Shown here: positions 1-5,037 of the stretch, piece after piece
Layout: every line of letters begins with the position of its first letter
Numbering within the stretch: the stretch's first letter is position 1
Assembly (NCBI GenBank): GCA_903831165.1
Contig: CAIKWV010000454.1
Span: forward strand, 1-5,369
DNA: 5,369 nucleotides
From: an uncultured cyanobacterium
Lineage (GTDB): Bacteria; Cyanobacteriota; Cyanobacteriia; PCC-6307; Cyanobiaceae
Direction of reading: 5' to 3'
Translations under genes and position numbers: made by a program
Notes under the pieces: model-generated
Seen by the model: only the letters and a program-made list of their open reading frames with translations
Databases searched by the model: none
What the model was told of the DNA's origin: nothing

Positions 1-401
1 AAGCCGGCATGGCGCGCCTCGTCGCGGGCCATCAGCTGGAACAGGCGTCCCAGGTCGGCGCGGCCGGCCTGCATCAGGCGACGGGAGAGCTCCTTGAATA
101 GCAGGAAGCCGGAGAACTCCGACACGCAGGAGCGCACCAGGTAGCTCTCATAGGCTTCCTTGTCGGCGGCTGAGAGGGCCCGCAGGCGATCGAGCGGCGT
201 GCGCCGATCGAAGTGATCGCGGTTGTAGTCCGCCTCCATCTCGGCAAGCATGGCGTCGAAGATCGGCCGTTGCGGTTCGATGTCGGTGGTCGCCGCCTTG
301 GCGATCTCGGTGGTGTAAAAGCGGGGCGTCAGCAGGTCTTCGCGCAGATGGGGGGCGGGACCGGCGGCCGCTGCCGGGTTGGCGCTGGTGATGGCGGTCA
401 T
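1..401 (-). CDS. acsF: AcsF-family Mg-protoporphyrin IX monomethyl ester oxidative cyclase (N-terminal part, runs off left edge)
   Basis: AcsF is the aerobic diiron cyclase that uses O2 to form the isocyclic ring E of chlorophyll, converting Mg-protoporphyrin IX monomethyl ester to divinyl protochlorophyllide. I translated the open frame by hand from the ATG at 401..399; it has no stop before the window edge, giving 133 complete codons. Family hallmarks are LLTPRFYTT (residues 23-31), DYNRDHF (58-64), SEFSGFLLFKEL (94-105) and MARDEARHAG (124-133). E95 and the ExxH pair E128/H131 are the expected first diiron ligands; the later ligands lie outside the window. The start overlaps the stop of the upstream hemerythrin gene (ATGA) and has no clear Shine-Dalgarno of its own, so translation is probably coupled. 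Residues 32-57 and 65-85 differ strongly from the AcsF sequences I remember from cyanobacteria, so this may be a second, specialised copy (compare ChlAII of Synechocystis) and not the housekeeping enzyme. Confidence 0.88.
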   Translation of the reverse strand, partial: MTAITSANPAAAAGPAPHLREDLLTPRFYTTEIAKAATTDIEPQRPIFDAMLAEMEADYNRDHFDRRTPLDRLRALSAADKEAYESYLVRSCVSEFSGFLLFKELSRRLMQAGRADLGRLFQLMARDEARHAG

Positions 402-874
402 GGTTGGCAATGGCTGAGGGAACGGGCCTGGCCGTAGGCGTGGGCATCGGGGCCGCCCGTGTGCTCCAGCAGCCAGGCCTGCAGCACCCGCAGCCAGTTG
501 AGCTGCCGCTGCGGATCGGTGGCGGCTTTGTTCAGGCCTGCTTCGGCCTGCTGCACAACGAGCTGATGGCTGGCCCGGTGCCCGGGGCAGAGGCAGCCGC
601 AGGCGGCCAGCCAGCGCTCCTCCAGCCGCAGGTGCAGCCGCAGCTTCCAGAGCAGCTGTCGGCTGCGGCGACCGTGTTCGGCGAGCGCCTGCGGGTCCCC
701 AGCGCCGGCGTTGGCGGCCAGGATCTGCGCGGCGATCCGATCGCTCAGGATCTGGTGTTGACGCTCAAGCAGCGACTGCCGCTGCGACCAGCTGGCCGAC
801 CAAGGGCCAGGCCCGGCTGCATCAGCTGGAGGTTCCGCCGGTCGTGGCGGAGTCTCGCTGGAGATCAGCACCAT
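398..874 (-). CDS. Hemerythrin-like diiron O2-binding protein
   Basis: This encodes a predicted 158-residue soluble four-helix protein with a hemerythrin iron site. All seven expected ligands can be placed in order: H40 (in LERQHQIL), H81 and E85 (HxxxE), H99 and H103 (HxxxH), H138 and D143 (HxxxxD). The local spacings match the family, and the 35-residue gap from H103 to H138 is like that of bacteriohemerythrins. Hemerythrins bind O2 reversibly at a non-haem diiron centre and serve in O2 delivery, storage or sensing, or in iron handling. Residues 1-28 are a proline/alanine-rich tail outside the fold. C92, C94 and C96 form an unusual CxCxC just before H99. I chose the ATG at 874 because a GGGAGG lies 6 bases upstream; an in-frame ATG at 925 lacks such a site. 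The stop overlaps the acsF start. The precise role is inferred from this coupling. Confidence 0.8.
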   Translation of the reverse strand: MVLISSETPPRPAEPPADAAGPGPWSASWSQRQSLLERQHQILSDRIAAQILAANAGAGDPQALAEHGRRSRQLLWKLRLHLRLEERWLAACGCLCPGHRASHQLVVQQAEAGLNKAATDPQRQLNWLRVLQAWLLEHTGGPDAHAYGQARSLSHCQP

Positions 875-907
875 TGGATCCCTCCCGGTAGTGGCAGCTC
901 CATGGCA

Positions 908-947
908 ATCACGACATAACGACATCGTGATACTACATCAGTCGTGA
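908..947. promoter_or_regulatory. Cluster of TCGTGA half-sites, operator-like
   Basis: Three copies of the same half-site lie close together: ATCACGA at 908-914 is the inverse complement of TCGTGAT at 925-931, and GTCGTGA follows at 941-947, which pairs with TCACGAC at 909-915. ACGACAT also occurs twice, at 911-917 and 919-925. The copies are about 16-17 bp apart and cover the possible -10 element of the hemerythrin-acsF promoter, so a repressor bound here could block transcription. The ArsR-type protein encoded nearby is a natural candidate, but no direct link is visible. Confidence 0.4.
930..935 (-). promoter_or_regulatory. Possible -10 element for the hemerythrin-acsF pair
   Basis: On the minus strand this reads TAGTAT, four of six matches to TATAAT, and would start a transcript with a leader of roughly 50 bases before the chosen hemerythrin ATG. 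No good -35 hexamer lies 17 bp upstream. If the site is real, the promoter would be weak or activator-dependent, which would fit the ordered repeats just upstream. The call is speculative. Confidence 0.27.
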
Positions 948-968
948 GGCTCGGTACTGAGATTGCTC

Positions 969-1027
969 GATAGGCGGACTCTTTGATAGGCGGACTCTTT
1001 GATAGGCGGACGGCTCGATAGGTGAAC
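969..1027. repeat. Four direct repeats with exact 16-bp period
   Basis: The core GATAGGCGGAC starts at 969, 985 and 1001, and a variant, GATAGGTGAAC, starts at 1017. The period is exactly 16 bp each time. The first three cores are identical; the fourth differs at two bases. The spacers between cores are CTCTT or close to it (T-CTTT, then G-GCTC). The array sits upstream of the possible hemerythrin promoter, in the divergent intergenic region. It could be a multi-site binding array for a regulator or a small tandem duplication. It has no unique spacers and is therefore not a CRISPR. Confidence 0.8.
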
Positions 1028-1265
1028 CATCTGATGGCGGGGATCTGGCATGCCGCGCTCCTTCGCTGCCGTTCATCTGGGTTAGGTTGGTGTGGCTTGC
1101 GGGCCGGCGCTGCTGCGGTTCGGCTCCGTTCCAGGGCTGCACCGGTTGCGGCGCCAGGGCTCGCTTCAGGGCCTGGCCACCTGCCTCAGGTCATCTGTTG
1201 CCGGGGTGCCCGCTCGGTCGCCTCGCCTGTTCCGTTCCCTACGCCATCCTGTCTCCGCTGTCGTC

Positions 1266-1571
1266 ATGGAAGCCCTGGCTGAGTACTTCAAGGTCTTCTC
1301 CGAGCCCAATCGGCTGGCCGTCCTCGAGGCCCTGCGCGGTGGTCCGCTCAATGTCACCGCGGTGGTTGACAAGACCGGCCTCAGCCAGGCTCTGGTCTCC
1401 AAACACCTCAAGCTGCTGACGATCGCCGGCGTGGTGCACCGGCGCCCCGAGGGTTCGCTGGTGTTCTACGAAGTGGTGGATCGCTCGGTCTTCAAGCTGA
1501 TGGCCCAGGCCGAAAAGTTGCTGCTGGCCTCCCGTCGTCTGCAGCTTGAGGCCCTGGCGGCAAGCCTCTGA
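1266..1571 (+). CDS. ArsR/SmtB-family winged-helix transcriptional regulator
   Basis: This encodes a 101-residue protein that consists almost entirely of an ArsR-type DNA-binding domain. The opening MEALAEYFKVFSEPNRLAVL is the typical first helix pair, with the SEPNRLAVLEAL signature at residues 12-23. A helix-turn-helix follows at 28-52, with recognition helix SQALVSKHLKLL (40-51), and the wing lies at 57-70. The last helix (about 73-99) would form the dimer interface. The protein has no cysteine and no visible metal-binding cluster, so it is unlikely to be a classical arsenic, zinc or cadmium sensor; its signal is unknown. The ATG at 1266 was chosen because the fold begins there, although no clear ribosome-binding site precedes it. 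The stop overlaps the next start as TGATG, so it is probably cotranslated with the pentapeptide protein. It is divergent from the hemerythrin-acsF pair, a common position for a local repressor. Confidence 0.85.
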   Translation: MEALAEYFKVFSEPNRLAVLEALRGGPLNVTAVVDKTGLSQALVSKHLKLLTIAGVVHRRPEGSLVFYEVVDRSVFKLMAQAEKLLLASRRLQLEALAASL

Positions 1572-2221
1572 TGGCGGCCGCCGCCCCCCTGCCCCTCACG
1601 GTCGCGGACCTGCGCCAGGAGCTGGCGGCCGGGCGTCGCCATTTCCCCGGCCTGCGTCTGGTCGATGTGGATGGGGGTGATCTCGATCTGTCCGGCTGCG
1701 ATCTGCAGGGGGGATGCTTCCAGGAGGCCCGCTTTGGCCATGCCCGTTTCCACGGGGCCAATCTGGTGGCCTGTCGCTTCCAGCAGGCCCTGATCTGGGG
1801 AGGCGATCTCTCCGGGGTGCAGGCCGCCCACTCCAGCTGGCACGAGGCGGATCTCTCCGGTTCACGGCTGCAGCAGGCCGACCTGCGCCGTGCGCGGCTG
1901 CATCGCTGTTGCCTGCGGGGGGTGGTGGCCGCCGGCAGCCTCTGGTGGCAAGCCACGCTGGTGGATGTGGACTTCCGCAGTGGCCAGGACCAGCTCACCG
2001 ACCTGGGTGGGGCTGATTTCCGCGGCGCCGATCTCAGCTTTGCCCAGCTGCAGGGGGTGCAGCTGCGCGGGGCGGATCTGCGGGGCTGCTGCCTCTATGG
2101 CGCCAACTTCAATGGTGCTGATCTGCGCCAGGCCGATCTGCGCGGCTGTGATCTCAGCGACTGTCACCTCGATGGTGCCGATCTGCAGCAGGCCCGGCTG
2201 GACGCCGCACCCGGGGCCTGA
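1571..2221 (+). CDS. Pentapeptide-repeat protein
   Basis: This encodes a 216-residue protein built mainly of A(D/N)LxX pentapeptides, which fold as a right-handed quadrilateral beta-helix. After an N-terminal segment (LTVADLRQELAAGRRHFPGL, 9-28) of a kind common in cyanobacterial members, there are two blocks of repeats at about 29-124 and 147-210, with clear units such as GADLR, GANFN and QADLR in the second. The stretch 117-146, with WW and RSGQDQLTD, interrupts the pattern. No signal peptide or membrane segment is visible, so a cytoplasmic location is likely. Such proteins are abundant in cyanobacteria and most have no known function; a few from other bacteria mimic DNA and protect gyrase. 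The ATG shares one base with the ArsR stop, which ties it to that regulator genetically, but no specific job follows from the sequence. Confidence 0.92.
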   Translation: MAAAAPLPLTVADLRQELAAGRRHFPGLRLVDVDGGDLDLSGCDLQGGCFQEARFGHARFHGANLVACRFQQALIWGGDLSGVQAAHSSWHEADLSGSRLQQADLRRARLHRCCLRGVVAAGSLWWQATLVDVDFRSGQDQLTDLGGADFRGADLSFAQLQGVQLRGADLRGCCLYGANFNGADLRQADLRGCDLSDCHLDGADLQQARLDAAPGA

Positions 2222-2463
2222 TCGGCTCCGCTGCGCGCGCGCCTCGGGCTCGACCGGGCTGGTTGCGGCCGTGAGCTGCTGCATCGGCCCTTGCCCCCGC
2301 GGGCTTGCCGCCCCGGGGATGACCGCTGCGGCGAGGCTGGCCAGAATCGGCAGGTCCGGCCGCAGATTGTGTCAGGCATGCAGACCCTGAACCAGCGAAG
2401 CCTGGATTCGGCCCAGGCTGGGGCGCATGGGCCCTCATTGTTGTTGCACCGGGAGTTGATCGG
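2222..2463. other. Gene-free spacer (242 bp)
   Basis: No open frame here looks like a gene. The segment separates the ArsR-pentapeptide pair from the next operon and should hold its promoter, but I see no convincing -35/-10 pair. An imperfect inverted repeat, CTGCGGC (2326-2332) with GCCGCAG (2359-2365), lacks a following T-run, so a terminator is not supported. A GGGAG at 2451-2455 is a suitable ribosome-binding site for the gene starting at 2464. Confidence 0.5.
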
Positions 2464-2949
2464 ATGGTGATGCAACCGCGCAAGCCGGTGGAGGACTTCT
2501 TCACCTTCATCCTCGGGGCCGTGCTGCTGAGCACCGGCGTGTTCCTGTTCTTCAACCAGGTGCTGGTCGGCTCCCACGGCTTCGCCATGGGGGGTCCGTT
2601 CGCGTTCCGCCGGGGCTGGGGCGGTGGCGGCATGGCGGGCTACGGCTGGGGCGGCGGTTTCGGGGGTGGCGGTTTTGGGGGCGGCCTGGCCCCCGGCAGT
2701 GGCTTCGGCCTGCTGCTGATTCCGCTGACCGCCGGGGTGTGCCTGCTGTTTGCCCTGCGCAATCAGCGCTGGGGTTGGTTTCTGGTGCTGGCCTCCCTGG
2801 CGGCGATGGCCGCCGGGGTGCTGCAGACCCTGTTCGTGCAGTTCCAGCCGACCACCCTCTGGAATCTGATCATGATGCTGGCCCTGGTGGGCAGCGGCGG
2901 TGGTCTGATGTTCCGTGCCTTGATGGGGTACGACGATGGCCAGGAGTGA
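2464..2949 (+). CDS. Small four-helix membrane protein with glycine-rich loop, function unknown
   Basis: This encodes a 161-residue protein that I do not recognise as a named family. Four hydrophobic segments are visible at about 11-35, 80-98, 104-126 and 131-151, so it should be an integral membrane protein with both ends on the same side, probably the cytoplasm. Between helices 1 and 2 lies a flexible loop (about 43-80) dominated by glycine with a few aromatic residues (GWGGGG, GYGWGGGFGGGG). The C-terminus is acidic (DDGQE). GGGAG eight bases before the ATG supports the start; another ATG two codons later is equally possible. The gene overlaps the next by 14 bp and so is probably cotranscribed with it and with the kinase gene. 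No catalytic motif is seen. Confidence 0.8.
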   Translation: MVMQPRKPVEDFFTFILGAVLLSTGVFLFFNQVLVGSHGFAMGGPFAFRRGWGGGGMAGYGWGGGFGGGGFGGGLAPGSGFGLLLIPLTAGVCLLFALRNQRWGWFLVLASLAAMAAGVLQTLFVQFQPTTLWNLIMMLALVGSGGGLMFRALMGYDDGQE

Positions 2950-3478
2950 ATCCCCAGCTGGCGCAGCCGCAAGCCCAGCTGGCGCAGCCGCAACCGCAGC
3001 TGGCGGCGTGACCAGCCGCGGCCGTTCGCCGTTCGGTTGCGTCAGCGCTCTGGTGGCGGCCCTGGTGCTGGGGCTCGGGTTCTACGGAGGCTGGTGGGCC
3101 CGCGGCCTGCCCTGGTTCAGCGCGGCCAAGCCCGTGCTCAGCGAGGCCGCCGCCGAGCGCCAGCGTCTCAAGGACACGGGCTGGCGCGAGGCCGATCCCG
3201 GGGTCTTCGTGCGCCCCTGCGCCGGCAACTGCCGTCCGCCTCGGGTGTTCGGTGGCGGCGCCGTCGAGGTGCTGGAGGTGGAGTGCCTCGATCGGCCCTG
3301 CGGCCAGATCCGCGCCAGCTTCAACGTGCTCGCCGCCGATGGTGCGCCGCTCGACACGTTGACGGTCACGGCCGATGGCCGCCAGGGAGAGCGGTTGCAG
3401 CTGGTGGCCGAAACCCCCAATCCCCGCGCCCGGCGCCTGGTTCTTGGCGAGTTCAGCGCCAGGGCGAGGCTGGATTGA
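2936..3478 (+). CDS. Single-pass membrane-anchored protein with paired cysteines, function unknown
   Basis: This encodes a 180-residue protein of no family I recognise. A low-complexity Pro/Ala/Gly start (1-30) is followed by one hydrophobic segment (about 34-55) ending in GGWWARG, and then a domain (about 65-180) likely to lie outside the cytoplasm. That domain has four cysteines in two pairs, C95/C99 (PCAGNC) and C117/C122, which could form disulfides, and a C-terminal half rich in short predicted beta-strands. The ATG at 2936 overlaps the preceding gene by 14 bp. An alternative is the in-frame GTG at 3008 (residue 25), which would leave out the 21-bp repeat region and shorten the protein to 156 residues. 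The stop overlaps the kinase start as TGATG. The context suggests a shared operon but does not reveal the function. Confidence 0.75.
   Translation: MARSESPAGAAASPAGAAATAAGGVTSRGRSPFGCVSALVAALVLGLGFYGGWWARGLPWFSAAKPVLSEAAAERQRLKDTGWREADPGVFVRPCAGNCRPPRVFGGGAVEVLEVECLDRPCGQIRASFNVLAADGAPLDTLTVTADGRQGERLQLVAETPNPRARRLVLGEFSARARLD
2953..3008 (+). repeat. Tandem 21-bp repeat, two copies plus a partial third
   Basis: Two copies at 2953-2973 and 2974-2994 are identical apart from the last base, and a diverged partial copy follows at 2995-3008. In the frame of the anchored protein the unit encodes PAGAAA plus S or T. The unit length is a multiple of three, so gains or losses would keep the frame. 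The array begins right after the stop of the upstream membrane protein and ends at the alternative GTG start at 3008, so it may be either a coding tail or a spacer. Confidence 0.85.
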
Positions 3479-4380
3479 TGGCAAGCGATCTGGCCTCGGT
3501 GCCGATTCCGCTGTCGCAGCTGCCCCCCCTGGGGCCCCTGCAGCTGGCGGTGGTGGGCCATGTGGAGGTGGTCAGCTTCGTTGGCGTCAGTCATCTGCCG
3601 CAGCCCGGCGAGATCCTGCGGGCCGGGGATTTCCACGAATGCGCCGCCGGCGGTGGCGCCGTGGTCGCCGTGCAGCTGGCCCGCCTGCTGGGCCGGCCGG
3701 TGCCGTTCTTCACCGCCCTGGGCCGCGATGCCATCGGCGAACGGGCGGCGGCGGAGCTGACGGCCCTGGGCCTGGAGCTGCAGGTGGCCTGGCGGGATGG
3801 CCCCAGTCGCCGGGCGATCACCTTCGTGGACGCGGACGGGGAGCGCACGATCACCGTGATCGGCGAGCGGCTCAATCCCGGGGCCGCCGACCCCCTGCCC
3901 TGGGATCAACTGGCGGCTTGCGACGGCGTGTTCGTGACGGCGGCCGATGTGGGGGCGCTGCGCCAGGCCCGCCAGGCCCGGTTGCTGGCGGCGACGCCCC
4001 GGGTGCGGCTGGCGCTGCTGGAGCAGGCGGGGCTGCGCCTGGATGCCCTGATCGGCAGCGGCCTGGATCCTTCGGAGCACTACTGCCCCGGCGATCTCAG
4101 CCTGGCGCCGGCGCTGGTGATCGCCACCGAAGGGGCCGCCGGTGGCCTGGCCAGCCCGGGGGGACGGTTTGCGGCGCCCCAGCGGCAGCGGCCGGTGCAG
4201 GACACCTATGGGGCGGGCGATTCGTTTGCGGCCGGGGTCACCGCCGGCCTGGCCGCCGGCTGGAGTGTGGCCGAGGCGATCAGCCTGGGCTGCCATTGCG
4301 GCGCCGCCTGCCTCGATGGCCGTGGGCCCTATGGCGCCCAGCTGCGCCAACCCTGGTCGAGCATGGTGGCGGCTGGCTGA
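3478..4380 (+). CDS. PfkB/ribokinase-family carbohydrate kinase
   Basis: This encodes a 300-residue protein, the usual length for the family of ATP-dependent sugar and nucleoside kinases. The N-terminal Rossmann-like strand LAVVGHV (23-29), LPQPGE (40-45), the glycine cluster AAGGGAVVA (56-64) and LGRDAIG (81-87) follow the ribokinase layout. VIATEGAAGG (224-233) is the nucleotide-binding turn, and DTYGAGDSFAAGV (242-254) is PfkB signature 2 with the catalytic base D248 and anion hole GAGD. The aspartate expected in the first motif (G-S-x-N-x-D) is not present: the segment reads GHVEVV, so the substrate may differ from ribose or fructose. The substrate cannot be read from the sequence. The start is fixed by the TGATG overlap with the preceding stop and by the domain boundary; upstream in-frame sequence is a shadow. 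Likely cytoplasmic, third gene of the 2464-4380 set. Confidence 0.9.
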   Translation: MASDLASVPIPLSQLPPLGPLQLAVVGHVEVVSFVGVSHLPQPGEILRAGDFHECAAGGGAVVAVQLARLLGRPVPFFTALGRDAIGERAAAELTALGLELQVAWRDGPSRRAITFVDADGERTITVIGERLNPGAADPLPWDQLAACDGVFVTAADVGALRQARQARLLAATPRVRLALLEQAGLRLDALIGSGLDPSEHYCPGDLSLAPALVIATEGAAGGLASPGGRFAAPQRQRPVQDTYGAGDSFAAGVTAGLAAGWSVAEAISLGCHCGAACLDGRGPYGAQLRQPWSSMVAAG

Positions 4381-4404
4381 TCCGGGGCGGCTCCCGTTGG
4401 CTCC

Positions 4405-4421
4405 GGCCTGGCCGCCAGGCC
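4405..4421. terminator. GC-rich hairpin after the kinase gene, possible weak terminator
   Basis: A perfect 7-bp stem, GGCCTGG with CCAGGCC, encloses a CCG loop, 25 bases after the kinase stop. There is no run of T after it, so it is not a classical intrinsic terminator. It could slow polymerase, stabilise the 3' end, or be chance in GC-rich DNA. Confidence 0.3.
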
Positions 4422-4508
4422 AGCGGTCCTTGTCAGGTCGCCGCGATGGGCTGGCGGACGGGGACCGACCAACGCTCAGAATGGCGCGACCCGTTCAGCT
4501 CCCCGGCC

Positions 4509-5033
4509 ATGGCCCAGCCCAGCGACTCGATCAGCGGCGGCGATCTCGACCTGCTGCGCCTGCTCTGCTGCCTGGCCTGGAGCGATGGCGAGGTGGCGCC
4601 GGAGGAGCGGCGGCTGCTGGAGGTGCTGGCGCGCCGCTACTTCATGGCGGATGTGGGCCTGCCGGAGGCGGCCGATGCTGTGGCGGAGATGGTGTCCGGG
4701 GCGATGGGCGTTGAGCTGATCGATGAGCTGGCCCCCCGATTCAGCAGCCACGACGACAAGCAGCTGGCGCTGAAGTTGTCCTACATGGTGATCAGGGTCG
4801 GTCGCAATCTGGGCGATACCTCGTCCATCAATGAGCGTGAAAAGCATGCCTATCGGCGGCTGGTCGAAGGCTTGGGCCTGCCCCAGGGCGAAGTGGAGGA
4901 GGCCGAGTGGGCGGCGGATCAGGAACTCAAGAAACACACCAGCCTCTTTGCCGTGCTGGCCAGTCGCTTCGCCTCCCTGGGGGCCTGGCCCAGCGACACC
5001 CTGCTCGACATGCCGGGGGGCATGCGACTCTGA
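4509..5033 (+). CDS. TerB-like (tellurite resistance TerB family) protein
   Basis: This encodes a 174-residue, mostly helical, soluble protein. Residues 12-45 match the TerB pattern: a helix with LLRLLCCLAWSDGEVAPEER, in which D26, G27 and E28 and then E32/E33 form the acidic metal-binding type turn. A related helical segment recurs at 103-124 (SSINEREKHAYRRLVEGLGL region), as expected from the internal symmetry of the fold. TerB-like domains are common in cyanobacteria, often alone and far from tellurite genes; roles in metal binding or membrane stress have been proposed, but the function here is unknown. No membrane segment is visible. The ATG at 4509 opens right at the domain; an in-frame ATG at 4446 would add residues without conserved character. 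The gene ends 4 bp from the convergent CAP-domain gene. Confidence 0.75.
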   Translation: MAQPSDSISGGDLDLLRLLCCLAWSDGEVAPEERRLLEVLARRYFMADVGLPEAADAVAEMVSGAMGVELIDELAPRFSSHDDKQLALKLSYMVIRVGRNLGDTSSINEREKHAYRRLVEGLGLPQGEVEEAEWAADQELKKHTSLFAVLASRFASLGAWPSDTLLDMPGGMRL

Positions 5034-5037
5034 GGGC

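Larger units (their letters stand above)
875..1265. other. Divergent intergenic region (391 bp) between the hemerythrin and ArsR genes
   Basis: This is the longest gene-free stretch of the window. Its left part (about 900-1030) is clearly poorer in GC than the genes and contains the half-site cluster and the four direct repeats listed separately, so the control signals for the minus-strand pair, and perhaps for both directions, probably lie here. The right part (about 1030-1265) is GC-rich. Open frames there, including one that continues upstream of the ArsR start in the same frame, show no recognisable domain. I see no tRNA, terminator or convincing sigma-70 promoter facing the ArsR gene, which may therefore have a long leader. 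Confidence 0.6.

Noticed and set aside
875..925. Longer hemerythrin start at the ATG at 925 (17 more residues)
   Set aside because: No Shine-Dalgarno precedes it and it overlaps the operator-like half-sites, whereas the ATG at 874 has GGGAGG at good spacing.
969..1027. CRISPR-like array
   Set aside because: The cores are only 11 bp, the spacing is 16 bp and the intervening bases are not unique spacers; this is a short tandem repeat.
983..1027. Plus-strand promoter for the ArsR gene using TTGATA in the repeats as -35
   Set aside because: No acceptable -10 hexamer lies 16-18 bp downstream of either TTGATA.
1092..1265. In-frame upstream extension of the ArsR gene
   Set aside because: The added 58 residues have no recognisable fold, while the ArsR domain starts exactly at 1266.
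2326..2365. Inverted repeat CTGCGGC/GCCGCAG as a terminator
   Set aside because: The loop is 26 bases, the stem is short and no T-run follows.
3037..3477. Long open frame running upstream of the kinase in the same frame
   Set aside because: It is an Arg/Gly/Pro-rich frame caused by high GC; the anchored protein in the other frame explains this DNA, and the kinase fold begins at 3478.
3082..4350. Antisense 422-residue open frame
   Set aside because: Composition is typical of a GC-driven shadow with no domain; the PfkB signature is on the plus strand.
3375..4508. Open frame extending the TerB-like gene far upstream
   Set aside because: It is a Gly/Arg/Ala-rich shadow of the kinase gene; the TerB-like domain starts at 4509.
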